DNA from: Emiliania huxleyi CCMP1516
Taxonomy: Eukaryota; Haptophyta; Isochrysidales; Noelaerhabdaceae
Length of the DNA: 64,000 bases
NCBI RefSeq assembly: GCF_000372725.1
Contig: NW_005200088.1
Span: 371,491-435,490, forward strand
Reading direction: 5' to 3'
Of the stretch, positions 11,161 to 22,755 are shown piece by piece (within the stretch, counting starts at the first letter, position 1; every line of letters starts with the position of its first letter). A program made the position numbers and the translations under genes. The notes below the pieces were generated by a model. That model had not been told where the DNA came from, did not search any database, and worked only from the letters and a program-made list of their open reading frames with translations.

Positions 11161-11676
11161 CGCTTGCGCAAGGCGAGGGCTGTGGCGTGGACGCTGCTAC
11201 GTGCTGGTCTCTATCCGTGGGCGCATGTTGCGCGAGGTGTGCTCAATGCGCTCGTGGAGATCGCCTCCGTGGCGCATCGTCCCTCGAGCGAAGATAGCCA
11301 AGAGGGGCGAGCTCGCGTGTCGGCTGCGGGGAGCCGCGCCCTCGCTCGCTAAGGAGCTGCAGGGGGGCGGTCGGGGAAGGGGCAAGGGGAAGGAAGAAAC
11401 GGTTGGGGCTCTGGGGGCAAGAGAGTGCCTCTAGGGCGTCGTTGCTTTGCTGCGATGTCTTAGCAGCGTTTTGGCTGAAGTGCCGTGTGAGTAAGGGCCG
11501 CAACAGGATTAGTTGATCACGATAATAAACACGTGCATGGCTCGCGCGAGCTTGTGCTCTGTGCGTATTCAATGAGCACAGTGGAAAAAGATCTGACAGA
11601 GACCCCGCCGTCCTCGCGCTGGGAGAAGCGATACCCGCCCGCCGCCGCACCCGCGCCTAAGGCTAAGCCCACTCCA
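11161..11676. other. Intergenic, convergent 3' ends
   Basis: This is the space between the stop of the WW-FYVE gene and the stop of the minus-strand Kelch gene. An AT-richer patch around 11510-11530 could be a 3' end. I see no gene. Confidence 0.5.
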
Positions 11677-12828
11677 CTACATCCAGACTGCGATAGAATC
11701 GCGTCGCGCCGTCACCATCGGAGCCACTGCCTCCCACGCATTCGTACCCAAGTCGTACCGCTCCACCGAGCTGGGGACGTTGTTCCATCCGCCGCCGGCA
11801 GACCCTCCAACAGCATACAGCTTGCCGTCGAGCACCGCCACGGCGTGAGCCCGCCGCGCCGCTGCCATCGGCGCCACCGCCTCCCACGCGTTCGTCGCCG
11901 GATCGTACCGCTCCACCGAGCTGAGGTAGCCGTCGTCAATGTTGTACCCGCCAACGGCATACAGCTTGCCGTCGAGCACCGCTACGGCGAACTCGTCTCG
12001 AGCCGACGCCATCGGCACCACAGCCTCCCACGCATCCAGCGCCGGATCGTACCGCTCGACCGAGCTGAGGCGGCCGTCGTTGTACCCGCCCAAGGCGTAC
12101 AGCTTACCGTCGAGCACCGCCACGGCGACAACGCACCGCGCCGCCGCCATCGGCGCCACCGCCACCCACGCGTTGGCAGCCGGGTCGTACCGCTCCACCG
12201 AGCTGAGGTGGCCGTCGTCGTCGTTGCAGCCTCCCACCGCGTACAGATTGCCGTCCAGCACCGCCACGGCGTGAGCAAACCGCTCGACCACCATCGGCGC
12301 CGCCTCCTCCCACGCGTTCGTAGCCAAATCGTACCGCTCCACCAGGTTCGAAGGTGCGCCGCCCTCCCTGCCGCCCGCCGCATAGAGCTTGCCATCGAGC
12401 ACCGCCGTGCCGATATGCCTTCGTGCCGACGGCATCGGCGCGACAGCCTCCCCCTCCCACTCATTCGTTGACGGGTCGTACCGCTCCAGCGAGTTGACAA
12501 ACTCGTAGTCGCTGCCGTGGCCGCCGATCACGACCATGCGCGGCCTCTCGCGCTTCTTCAGCGTCTCCTTCCAGCCGCGGCGCCACGCGCGGCACGTCCC
12601 CTTGGCGGCGTGATCCTTGGTCGGCAGCTGGGCGAGGATGTGCGGGGCGAGGTCCGGCGAGAGGAGGACCTCGGAGAGCACCCACTCGGGCTGCTCCACG
12701 AGCCGAGCGGCGTGCTCCTCCGCCACGCGCAGCGCGGCGTCGCTCGCGCCCGCCTGCGCCTCGATGATGGCGCACAGCTGCGCCGGCGAGAGGCCCGCGA
12801 CGCGCGCGCCGATGCGGTGGGAGGCCAT
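11677..12828 (-). CDS. F-box/Kelch-repeat protein, copy 1 (intronless, 383 aa)
   Basis: A single uninterrupted ORF starts MASHRIGARVAGLSPAQLC. Residues about 45-85 (LLSPDLAPHILAQLP..CRAWRRGW) resemble an F-box. Six Kelch blades follow, each with the motif LDGKLYAVGG, SSVERYDPATNAWEAVAPM and a short variable part. Kelch propellers bind substrates, and F-box/Kelch proteins usually act as ubiquitin-ligase adaptors. Close paralogues lie at 25068-26195 and 36446-37560, which indicates local duplication. The lack of introns is in sharp contrast to the flanking gene. Confidence 0.85.
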   Translation of the reverse strand: MASHRIGARVAGLSPAQLCAIIEAQAGASDAALRVAEEHAARLVEQPEWVLSEVLLSPDLAPHILAQLPTKDHAAKGTCRAWRRGWKETLKKRERPRMVVIGGHGSDYEFVNSLERYDPSTNEWEGEAVAPMPSARRHIGTAVLDGKLYAAGGREGGAPSNLVERYDLATNAWEEAAPMVVERFAHAVAVLDGNLYAVGGCNDDDGHLSSVERYDPAANAWVAVAPMAAARCVVAVAVLDGKLYALGGYNDGRLSSVERYDPALDAWEAVVPMASARDEFAVAVLDGKLYAVGGYNIDDGYLSSVERYDPATNAWEAVAPMAAARRAHAVAVLDGKLYAVGGSAGGGWNNVPSSVERYDLGTNAWEAVAPMVTARRDSIAVWM

Positions 12829-13229
12829 ATAGGTACACTAGTGTGGGACCTGCGGCGGTACCTGCCTCTGTTGTTCGGGCAGTGAGAGACGCAGGATCTG
12901 CACGCGAAGTGTGGGCTCCACTCCGCATTTGCATTTTGGTTTTGGGTGTCGGAGATCATCCATGTCGCAAGCATTGCTAAAAATCTCTCTCTCTCGCAAG
13001 CACTCATCAGTCAGTCACGTCAGTCAAACCCGCGCCGAGCCGGTCTCGGCGGGAGACCTCGGAGCCGCACGCGATGCTGCGGGCGTGCGCGATGGCTCCG
13101 TTGGCTCCGTGCCTAAGGCAGATAGATTAGGGTGTGAGCTGCGGCAGCCAGTCGGAGGCCGCGATGGATGGCCCAGGGCCGGCGGCGGTGAAGGCGTCCG
13201 TCGATGAAGGGATGTCGTCGAGGGAGCCA
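12829..13229. other. Intergenic upstream of Kelch copy 1
   Basis: The likely promoter region of the minus-strand Kelch gene. No ORF or strong motif is supported. Confidence 0.4.
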
Positions 13230-13560
13230 TCGTCCTCCGCGGCTGGTGCACCAGTCCAGTTGTCGGAGTTCGAGATCGCAATCGCCCGTTGACGAACTCA
13301 CGGAATGTGAGCGACTTGGTGCACGCTGGGTCGAGCATCATGACTCGCACCTCATCCTGGGCGAGGAACTCGCCCAGGGACCAGCTGTTGGCGTCGCCGT
13401 TTTGATCGAGCTGCATCCTGGCCAAAGCCGGCGACCTCGAAGTTGTCGTAGCTTGTGCGGATATCGCTGAGCGTGAGAGGGACCGGATCGGCAGCAGCAT
13501 GGGCGGCCTCGTCAGCGGCCGGAGAGGCCGGAGAGCCGTCCGACGGAGGCCGGTCGTGCA
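13230..13560 (-). CDS. Possible EF-hand-like protein or fragment
   Basis: On the minus strand one frame gives SDIRTSYDNFEVAGFG and the neighbouring frame continues with RMQLDQNGDANSWSLGEFLA and LTFREFVNGRL. DQNGDANSWSLGE fits a calcium-binding EF loop, and the second half looks like a degenerate EF hand. The change of frame near 13420 has no clear intron signals, so this may be a decayed gene or a short local frameshift. No start or end is certain. Confidence 0.3.
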
Positions 13561-13839
13561 TCGGCGCGTCGGCCGTAGGGGCCGTGGGGGGCGGCATCCA
13601 TCGCTGCGGGTCGCTGCGGGGTGCCGGGTCGCTGCGGGCCGACGATTGTGGACTGATCGATCGTCGGCGGGCGGTGTTCAGCTGGGACGTTCTACGGTTA
13701 AAAGAGCGACGGCGCCGACACGAGAGACTTATAAGGGTAGACACACAAAGATGCCCGAAAAAGAAAAAAAACTTCCATCGTAACGGTGTGGGGGCGCGGA
13801 GGGCTTGTTGGCGAGCCAATTTATTAAATGAACTCGGGG

Positions 13840-14390
13840 GCACGGGACAGCCAAAATGGTGTTTTCCGAGGCGCTGCGCTAACCATCTGGATTTTGTGCC
13901 GCTCTTTTTTTTATTTTACCACCCAAGACTGCTTTCAGACGCTTACGCCAATTTCCGCTCAACCTGCGCAAATCGTGACCCCCAGAACTCGCGGACCCGA
14001 GGAGTCTCGAGCTTCAGCTGGCGAATCATGCCGCTCTCGGCACCGCAGCAGCGCGAGCGCCGCGCCGCGCAGCGCGCTGCCGAGGCTCAGGACGCGGCTC
14101 GCGGGCAGCGCAACCGCCCGGCGCCGAGCCGGTGCTAGGCCGCCTCCGCTGCGCCTGCTTCCTTGCGCGCCGCTGGACGTCGGCCGAGAAGACCGCTTCC
14201 CTCTGGGGACCCGACTCCGCGAAGATCGCGCGCGCGTCGTGAGTGGCGGCGCGCGCGCGATCTCCGTTCCCGGGCACGCCGGTCGCAGTGGCATGGGCTC
14301 CCAGGCTCAAAAGCGCTCCCGCCAACAGCGAGCGAGCGCCGCCGCTGCTCCTCCTCCCGCCGCCGCTCACCGAGACTCGGTGCCGCCGTT

Positions 14391-14444
<54 letters not shown>

Positions 14445-15139
14445 TCGCGCCTCGCCTCCGTCACCGCCGCCCTCCATCTCGCAGCGGCGCGTCCCTCTCT
14501 GATATGGCGCGGGCGCCTCGCTCACCGGCGCCTCGCCGCCGCCCCCCCCCCTTCTCGCGCCGCTCCGCTCGTGGCCGCCGCCTCCCCTGTCAATCCCGCC
14601 GCCTCCCCTGTCATCCCGCCGCCCGCACCACCACCGCCGCCACCGCCTCGCGCCTCGCCGCCGCCGCCACCGACCGCCCTCCCGCCTGCGCCGCTGAGCG
14701 CGGTGCAGGGGGCGAGCCCCCGCTGCGCAGCCTCACCGCAGTGCACTGCGCTCTCCGCGCCCGCCTGACGATTAGTGAGGAGGTGTTGCACAGCATGGAG
14801 CTCGGCGGGCGTTTAGCGAGCCCCTCAGCTAGAGTGAAATGCTCCCGCGCGAGTATGTTTGCCGCAGGCTGGCCAGATCGGACGCGTGGAGGGAGTCTAG
14901 GATGGGGAGAGAGGGAGGGGTAGAGGATTGGTTGGTGAACAGTCTGTCTGTGTCTAGGTTAGAGAGCAAAAGGGATAGAGGGAAGAAGGGAGGGAGGGGC
15001 GTTTCGTTCTAAATTGATGAGAGGACTAGCACTTCACCGCCCGCACACTGCCGCCCATCCCTCCAAACGGGCTTCTTGGGTGGAAAGAGATGCCACCGGC
15101 GGCTTGTCCGGTTACTCAAAACGGTCTGGTTTAACAACG
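13840..15139. other. Low-complexity Pro/Ala-coding GC-rich region
   Basis: The stretch contains a CCG run at about 14390-14450 and long proline-rich frames on the plus strand, with alanine/arginine-rich shadows opposite. A short ORF at 14028-14138 (MPLSAPQQRERRAAQR..) is basic. I see no recognisable domain and do not call a gene. Confidence 0.4.
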
Positions 15140-15766
15140 ATGCGGCGCGGCGTCGGCTCGCCGCTACTCCGCAGCAGCGCGGCAGCGCTGCTCCGACGCC
15201 ATTCTTCAACCTTGCTCCACCGAGCGGATCGCGGACTGCCTCTCCTCGCCGCCTCTGCCTCGTGCCCGACGCCGCGCGTCCGCGCACAACACGCCTTCGC
15301 AAAGCCGCCCGAAGGGCCCGAGCTGGACTCTGCGATCCACGAGATCAACGCCGAAATGGCGGAGCTGTTTGGAACCGCGCCTGGCGAGGATCCTCCCTCG
15401 CAGCGAGATCTGCCCGGCCTCGCGCAGGCCGCGAGCAGCCATCAGAGCCCGCACGCGCCGCCCGGAAAGTCTGCTGACCTGCAGTCTGCAGCGCTGGCCG
15501 CGCTGGCGGCGGGGATGCGGGACGCGGCGCAGGCGCCGGGCGGCGGTCCCGTTCCGCTCGCGGCCGCCTCCCCGATGCCGGCCCGCGCCCACACCAGCAG
15601 CGGCGCCGCCGTCGCGCTGCACGCAAAGATCGTCTGGGCGACGGACGAGCTGTCGCGGGCAGCCGAGCCTGCAAAGGCGACGGAGCTGGCGAACCTGATC
15701 GGCGCTTGCGCGCGCGCGGCGAGCGAGCTCGGCGAGCCCTTCGCCGGGCGGCCGCCCTCCCAGTAA
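15140..15766 (+). CDS. Hypothetical protein with organelle-type presequence (208 aa)
   Basis: The start MRRGVGSPLLRSSAAALLRR is an Arg/Ser/Ala-rich amphipathic leader typical of mitochondrial targeting, so I prefer it to the upstream Met at 15014. The body has PELDSAIHEINAEMAELFG and a helical C-terminal part, AKIVWATDELSRAAEPAKAT, ending GRPPSQ. It is intronless. I do not recognise the family. It converges with the minus-strand receiver/ankyrin gene, and 15767-16174 holds only 3' sequence. Confidence 0.55.
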   Translation: MRRGVGSPLLRSSAAALLRRHSSTLLHRADRGLPLLAASASCPTPRVRAQHAFAKPPEGPELDSAIHEINAEMAELFGTAPGEDPPSQRDLPGLAQAASSHQSPHAPPGKSADLQSAALAALAAGMRDAAQAPGGGPVPLAAASPMPARAHTSSGAAVALHAKIVWATDELSRAAEPAKATELANLIGACARAASELGEPFAGRPPSQ

Positions 15767-16174
15767 GTGCGTGTGTTGCGGCCTACTGGTGTGCTGTCAG
15801 TGGTGGGTGTGAGAGAGGGAGATATAGTCGCTTGATATTTAGGCATCGGCAACGTATGTCGGTGTGTTGTGCTTGTGCTACGCCGTACGCGCTCCACCGC
15901 GAGCCCGCTTTGAAACAATGTCAAAAAAATACACGATGACTAAACGGCAAGATGTTGCAGCACGCCGCATGCGCGCGGGCCGCCGGAGCTCTCTCAACGT
16001 CAACAGCACGAGCAAAGTCACGAGCACCACAGCTACGTAGAGGGAAGCTCTCTAGTGTCAGAGCCGTGTGAGAACGTCATCATACCGCTCGCTCGGCTCC
16101 CTCTCTCTCTCTCTCTCTCACCCGGCCCCGTCTCAGATCTGGAGGAAGAGCGTCAGACCTCACGCATGGTGAGA

Positions 16175-19100
16175 CGATGCCTCGGCACCCCGCCCCTCAC
16201 CAGGCTGGCAAGACCACGCCGAAACGCCACAAAGACTGCCACTCCGCCCCGGCGTGCGTGCTCAGCTCTTGTTCTTCCCGCCGCGGCCTCGACGGGTCGC
16301 TCTTCGAACCACCGGCGGCTGGCCTGCACGGGGGATCGTTCCAAAGAAGGGTCAGGGAAGGCTCTCTCTCTCTCCACCCCGCACCGCTGCACTGGAGGCG
16401 TGCCAGCGGCCGCCGCGTCGAGCCCCTCCCGCGCGCCGTCGGTGAGCTTCTCGGTCAGCTGCGCGAGCGCCTACGAGGAGAGGAGGTCTGGGCTGGACCA
16501 AAGGGGAGAGGCGTCGCCTTCGCCGCCAGCTGCGCGATCGCCGCCGCCGTCGCCGCGTTGCCCGAGCGCGCCGCCATGACCTGCGGCGAGCCGTCCAAGC
16601 GAGCCGTCCAGGAGAGGTTTCAGGAGAGGTTTCAGGAAAGGTCCGGGAAAGGTCCGGTAGGGCGGGAGTGGCTCGGAAGTGTCTCGGAAAGTGTCTCGGA
16701 AGTGACTCGGAAAGTGTCTCGGAGAGGCCTGCGGCGAGAGCCCCGCGCGCGAGCGGCAGCTCGGGTCGGCGCGGCACTCGACGAGCCTGCGGCAGACCTT
16801 CGGAAATGTCTCGGAAGTGTCTCTGGAATGTCTCAGAAGGCGCGGCACTCGACGAGCCTGCGGCAGACCTTGGCCGCTGCCTCGTCGGATGCCCACTGCG
16901 CGCAGACCGAGACGAGGGGGACGCCCTCCTACGACGCCAACGGGCAGGCACTGCTCACGAGTGGCTGGGGAATGAGTCGTCACTAGGGAGACCGAGACGA
17001 GGAAAACACCCTCGTGCAAGTGGCCGAGGGGTGTGAAGAGAGCTCGGGGGAAAGCTGGCATCAAGAGGCGGCACACGCACTCATCGGTGACTGACCGACC
17101 AATCGCACTCATGGGTGAGGCCGATCTGAGCGGACTATCGACTGATGAATTGATGAATGGCTCATGAGTGCCGGCGGCCTGCGAGCGGACGTTTGTAGCA
17201 GCCTCGAGCTGGCTCGGGGGCAAACAGAGCAGCAGCAGCTCTGCCGCCTGGCCCAGCTGACCCTCGGCGCAAAGCATCAGCGGAGTGGCGTATTCGAGCC
17301 GCGCGGGCGGGTCGGTCGCGTTGCAACCAGAGGCGAGCAGCAGCTGCACCACCTGCTCACTGAGCCGTGCCGTGTGAAGAGCGCCTCTTGACACGACGGC
17401 TGGGCAGCAGCTGCACCACCTGCAGGTGTGACTCGCCCCGCAGCAGCGCCAGGTGGAGCGGAGGCCAGCCACACGCCGAGCCGTCGTCCACCTTGAGAAT
17501 CAACCAATGTGTGCATCCGCCGAGATGCACCCGAGTTGCCAACCAGTGTGTATGCATCCGCCGAAGAGATGTGCGACCGTAGTGCATCGTCACCGCAAGC
17601 AGTGCTGGCGTGTTAGTGCAGCTGCCACGTGTTGATCGGATGCAATGCAATCGGCATCGTTGAATAAGCACTGATAGGCCGCCCACCTTTGCGCCCGGCG
17701 AGCGCAGCGCCACAACGGCAGACGCCACGTCGACAGGCACGCGGTACGCGGCGGCGCCTGGTGGCGGACTCGGTGACTCATCGACGGCAACGGAAGAGAG
17801 GACGGCGTCAACGCCGTGTCACGCGGCGGCGCCAGCGGAGGCGAGCTGGTCCTCGGCCACCACCTCGGCTACGCCTCGGGTGTGTCTCGGCTAAACCCTC
17901 GCCGAGCGGGGAGAACTGGCCCTCCTCGCGGCTCCTGACGAAGTAGCGCTGCAGCAGCTCCAGCCTCAGCCGGCCGACTGAAGACGTCTCGCCTGCGGGA
18001 CATGTCACGGACATGTCGCGGACATGTCACGGACATGTCATGGACACCGACGGCAAGCGTCTCGCCCTCGCCGCCGCTGCGGCAGACGCCGAGCCCTCCC
18101 GCCTTCTCAATGGGCGCCTGTCCACACACACGCACCGAGCTGTGAACGGCGCCTCGTCACAGCGAGAGCCCTCTTCGACGGGCGCCGCGAGCGTGGCGAG
18201 CGCAGACGTCGCGCCCTTCTCCCTCGCCTAGTCACCGGTGGCCAACCATTGTCGCTCACCAATCAAAGGGGGCGGACGCCGCGCCCTTCTCCCTCGCCTC
18301 CTTGACCTTGCGACCCTCCGCAAGCGTCGCCTCCGCCAGTCGTGCGCTCGCCGCCTCCCCCTCCCGCGCCTGCAGCGCCGCCTGAGTCAGCTCGCGGCTC
18401 CGCCTCCGCTCCGCCGCCCTCCCCGCCGCCCCCACTGCCGTCGCCGAAGTCGGCGCAAGTGTGGGCGCCTCTCCCGAGGGCGAATCGCTCGCGGCGCTCT
18501 CCTCGCCCCCCTCGCCCGCCCATGGCTGCGCGTCGCCTGTTCACACCCGCACCGCCGTGAAGAGACGCCGGTCGCAGCCCGCCGACCCGCCCGCGGCTGC
18601 GCGTCGCCGTCGACGACTGTCTGGAAGTCGACGAACTGTGCGGCGGGCGCCTGGGAAGTGTACAGCGCCGTGAAAAAGAAAGGCGGCCGACGAATCGAAG
18701 CACTGCGCGGCGGGCGCCTCGAACTGGTTGAGGTGCGATCTCCCCATATCTCCCCATATCTCCCCATATCTCCGCGCCTCGAACTGATTGAGCAAGTCGT
18801 GCCACTCCGCCTCTAGCCGCCGAGCGTCGCGCTGCGGCAGCTGCTGCGGAGGGCTGAAGGGGAGCTGCACGCCTTGCCCCCGCCCCCGCCCCCTCCCACC
18901 GCCCGCCGCCCTGCCGTCCTTCATCCCTCCGCCAGACGCGGCTCGATCCGCCTCCGACTCCTCCTCCGCCTCCCGCCCCGCCTCCCTCCCCGCCTCGAGA
19001 TGGCCAGACTCAGCGCGCTTCTGGTGCGGCGCAGGCGCCTCGACTGCGCACTCCGTCGCCCCCGCCTCCGCCTCCGCCTTCTCCGTCTCGTCTGCTCCTC

Positions 19101-22100
19101 CGGCCTGCGAACCAATTCATCACTCCTCTCGTCTGAGTCAAGTACTGCTGTCTCCGTCTCGTCCGCTCCTCCGGCCTGCGACCGCTGCGCGCGCTCAAAG
19201 AGAATGCTCGGCAGCTGCGCCGCCACCACGCCCTGCTCCGCCCCCTCGCCGCTCCTCCCCTCGCGATCCGCCCGAGTCTCCTCCGCCTGTTCACGGCGGG
19301 AGGCGGTGTGAAGAGACGCCGTCCACACCCCGCCGCTCCGCACCTCTGAGGCGGTCGGAAAGGCTCTCTCGGCCGCCTCTCGGCCGCCTCTCGGCCGCCT
19401 CTCGGCCGCCTCTCGGCTACACCTCCCGCCTCTGAGATTGTCGAGAAAGCCTCGGCGAGCAGCCGCGACAGCGAGACGGACCTTCGTCGTTTGCGGTGAG
19501 GACGGTGAACGTGAACGAAATCGAATGGACGGTCAGCAGCCGCGGCAAGGAGACGGACCGGCGAGAGGACGAGACGAGCCGCTGCTGCTGGTCCTCCTGT
19601 GGGTAATCAACGCCAGCTGACAACGAATAGAACGACAGCAGACTGTCTCCGAGAGCTGGCTCTCCTCCGCCGGCGCCGGCGCGCAAAGCCTGCCCTCCCT
19701 CTCCGCCTCGCTCACGCCCCCCGGCTCCTCATCAGTCAGCCCGCCAACCTGCTCACAGCATGGGGCCGTGAAGAGGCGCCGTTCACAGCCCGGCGCCGCC
19801 ACCAGCTCCGCCCGGCCCGCCCCCGATCTCGGGCTGGAGATCGTGTGCAGCCGCGGCAGCGCGCCAATCACAGACCGGACCTCGCCCGGCTCGGCGACGG
19901 GGTACATCGGCAGCCGCAGCGGCACGTACCCATTCGACTTGTCTCGCACCCGCAGTGTCAGCTTCTCGCCCTCCGCCGCCCTCGTCTCCTCCTCCCTCGC
20001 CTCTGCGCGCGCCACCAGCGCACGCAGCTCGGCCAAGTCGTCCGGGTGGATGGTGCCTGCTCACACCAACCTCCCCTCTCTCGGCTCACCTCGGCTCATC
20101 TCGGCCCATCTCGGCCCATCTCGGCTCATCTCGGATGGTGCCGATCATAGCGCGCGAGGAGGAGAGCTCGGTCGGCGCGTAGCCGAGCAGCCGCTTGCAC
20201 TTGTGCGACATGTAGAGGAACACGCCCTGCTCGGGTGATCTCGGGTAATCTCGGGAAGTCTCGGGTAATCTCGCGACATGCAGAGGAACACGCCCTGGCG
20301 CGGCGCGAGGGGAGAGTGGTCTCACTCGTGGGAGCTCTAGTAGCAGCAGCTAGCCGGCAAGACTACTCTGCATTGCACGCCTCTCTAGTAGCAGCAGCTA
20401 GCCAGCAAGACTACTCTGCATTGCACGCCTCTCTAGTAGCAGCAGCTAGCCGGCAAGACTACTCTGCATTGCACGCCTCTCTAGTAGCAGCAGCTAGCCA
20501 GCAAGACTACTCTGCATTGCACGCCTCTCTAGTAGCAGCAGCTAGCCGGCAAGACTACTCTGCATTGCACGCCTCTCTAGTAGCAGCAGCTAGCCAGCAA
20601 GACTACTCTGCATTGCACGCCTCTCTAGTAGCAGCAGCTAGCCAGCAAGACTACTCTGCATTGCACGCCTCTCTAGTAGCAGCAGCTAGCCGGCAAGACT
20701 ACTCTGCATTGCACGCCTCTCTAGTAGCAGCAGCTAGCCGGCAAGACTACTCTGCATTGCACGCCTCTCTAGTAGCAGCAGCTAGCCAGCAAGACTACTC
20801 TGCATTGCACGCCTCTCTAGTAGCAGCAGCTAGCCGGCAAGACTACTCTGCATTGCACGCCTCTCTAGTAGCAGCAGCTAGCCGGCAAGACTACTCTGCA
20901 TTGCACGCCTCTCTAGTAGCAGCAGCTAGCCAGCAAGACTACTCTGCATTGCACGCCTCTCTAGTAGCAGCAGCTAGCCGGCAAGACTACTCTGCATTGC
21001 ACGCCTGGCGCGAGGCGTGGAGGATGAGGTCGTTGCATGTCTGCGCGAGCTGCCTGCCAGTAATGAGTCCCTGATTCAGTGCTAGTTGATCATGAGACGC
21101 CGTTGCCCGTCTGCGCGAGCTGCCAGTACTGTCGCATCTGCGAGTGCAGCATCCGCATCATCTGCTGCTGCATCCGCTCGCGCTGCCGGTCGAGCAGCAC
21201 CTGAGCACGCAGCCCGTATACTGCTCATCATGATACTGCTCATCATGCAACCGCCTCCCCCCTGCATTGAACAGGCAATACCGCTCTCATTCAACCGCTC
21301 CTTCCCGGCATTGAACAGGCAATGTATATTGCTCATCGTTCAACCGCTCGCAACAAGCCGGCGATGCCCGGCAGGCAGCAGACTATCCGGGCGCCGCCCG
21401 AGCACTGCCCGACCCGATCCGAGATTGCAATCCGCCGCCGGTCGAGCAGCAGACTGTTGCACGAGCTCGAGCCTCTCCTCCCGCCCATCTCGACTGCATC
21501 TCGACTGCATCTCGACTGCATCTCGACTGCATCTCGACTGCATCTCGACTGTATCTCGACTGCATCTCGACTGCATCTCGACTGCATCTCGGCCATCTCT
21601 CGCGCCTGTTGCTCCAGCTCGAGCCTCTCCCGCCGCACCCGCTCCCGCTCCGCCAGCGTCTCGGCGCGCAGCCGCGCCATCTCCGCCCGCTGCCGCGCCT
21701 GGCGCCGCGAGAGGGCGGAGAGGTGGTGCCGCATCACAACCTGCCACAGAGCACGTGTCCTCCCGTTATGGCGGGACCAGGATACCCCACCTCGAGACCT
21801 CGAGAGAGACCTGCCACAGCCGCGCGACGTCCTCGAGCCTACGTGATAATTGCGCCGACCTCGGGGCGGGAGGACGGTATCGCGCAGCGTGTTCAGAGCA
21901 TCGCGTGGAGACGAGGGGTACGAATACAGCGGAACGCCGCTGAATACGGCCGAATACAGCCGCAGACGTGTCTTCGGGAGCGCGGGTCGGGATACAGGAG
22001 CACGTCTTCTAGGGCGAGATGGGGAGACATGGGGAGATATGCGGAGATATGGGGAGGTGTTCCGCTTCTAGGTCCTCGGTCCGGACCGGCTTGACGAGGT

Positions 22101-22593
22101 ACGACTCTGCGCCCGACCGAAGGCACTCTTCGACCATCTCGCGCTGGGAGTGGGAGGAGACCATCACGACGCACACCTGGTCGTCCGGCCCCTGCAGCTC
22201 GTGCAGCCGCCGCAGCAGCTCCTTGCCCGACATCCCCTTCATCACGATGTCGAGGAGGATGAGGTTGAACCGCTCGGCGGCCGGCCGCTCCTTGTCGGCG
22301 GCGAGCTGCTCGAGCGCCTCCTCGGACGAGCGCACCGTCTGCACCGTGTAGTCGCACTTTGCGCAAAAGACCTGCATCACACGCGCCGAAAAGTCCTCGT
22401 CCTCGACGAGGAGAACGCGGAGGCGCTGGAAATCCTCGAGCGCGCCAACCACGGGCGCCGCCGGTTCGGTGTCGCCGTCGCCGCTCTGCTCTTGCATACT
22501 GCCGTGCGCTGCGGCGGGCGGAGGCTCCGCGGCGGGCGCAGCTGGCGTCGGCTCGCCGGCGGTGCTCTCGCTCTCGCAAATCGCCTGCATCAT
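16175..22593 (-). CDS. Receiver-PAS-ankyrin signalling protein, many introns
   Basis: The start is MMQAICESES at 22593. The first exon holds a response-regulator receiver domain (about 22440-22085): VLLVEDEDFSARV, the phospho-acceptor in LILLDIVMKGMSGKE, and the lysine in SYLVKPV. Coiled-coil exons follow (RRQARQRAEMARLRAE near 21700; RERMQQQMMRMLHSQM near 21170). A PAS domain is split by two nested introns: LILHAS near 21015, RQGVFLYMSHKCKRLLGYAP near 20200, then DDLAELRALVARAEA and KSNGYVPLRLPMYPV at 20050-19880. More acidic and coiled-coil exons lie at 19290-18290, then GRLRLELLQRYFVRSREEG near 17930. Ankyrin repeats close the protein (GWPPLHLALLRGE, ATPLMLCAEGQLGQAAELLL, at 17480-16400). 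This suggests a phosphorelay protein sensing a ligand or redox state through PAS. It could be two genes, but exons run without an obvious break. The last exon and stop are uncertain. Confidence 0.7.
16625..16850 (-). repeat. ccgagacacttc minisatellite introns (sense to the minus gene)
   Basis: On the plus strand the units read gaagtgtctcgg, so they are sense relative to the ankyrin exons. The exon end encoding KVCRRLVECRA is duplicated on both sides of the short block at about 16800-16845. Confidence 0.7.
18000..18056 (-). repeat. gacatgtcc minisatellite intron
   Basis: Five units of the near-palindromic decamer (g)gacatgtc(c) lie between two copies of ggcgagacg..gtcgg that encode the same exon start. 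The same unit occurs in introns at 4955-4998, 9172-9212, 28299-28335 and 41278-41332. Confidence 0.7.
19360..19430 (-). repeat. 11-nt ggccgagaggc minisatellite
   Basis: About six units lie in an intron between the exons encoding SVSLSRLLAEAFSTIS and EQAEETRADREG. Confidence 0.6.
20337..21006. repeat. 14 copies of a 48-nt tandem repeat
   Basis: The unit starts ctagtagcagcagctagcc and ends gcattgcacgcctct. All 14 copies appear identical except for one G/A site (ccggc or ccagc). In order from 20337 the site reads G A G A G A A G G A G G A G. The array sits inside an intron splitting the PAS domain of the minus-strand gene. It is open in a plus-strand frame, but that frame has no other coding features. 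Confidence 0.9.
21484..21596. repeat. 11-nt minisatellite (catctcgactg), about 10 copies
   Basis: The array lies in an intron between coiled-coil exons of the receiver/PAS gene. One unit carries a single substitution (gtatctcgactg). Confidence 0.8.
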
Positions 22594-22755
22594 TTGGCCG
22601 TGAGAAAAATTGCGTTGAGGGCGGGGACAGGGGAGAGAGAGAGAGAGAGAGAGAGAGAGACAATCAACAACTTGAGGTGGGAATTGTGGAAGACGGTCAG
22701 AGGTTTGGTTATCATCTGTCAGGTGCCAGGACATGCTAAGGGTGTTGGGGGCATC

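Noticed and set aside
14390-14450. Proline-rich protein over the CCG run
   Set aside because: Open frames in several phases are expected from the microsatellite; no start, domain or splice structure supports a gene.
20235-21074. Plus-strand ORF with repeated SLVAAAS(R/Q)QDYSALHA as a repeat protein
   Set aside because: The frame exists only because 48 is divisible by 3; the array interrupts the PAS domain on the other strand and no other coding signals support the plus frame.
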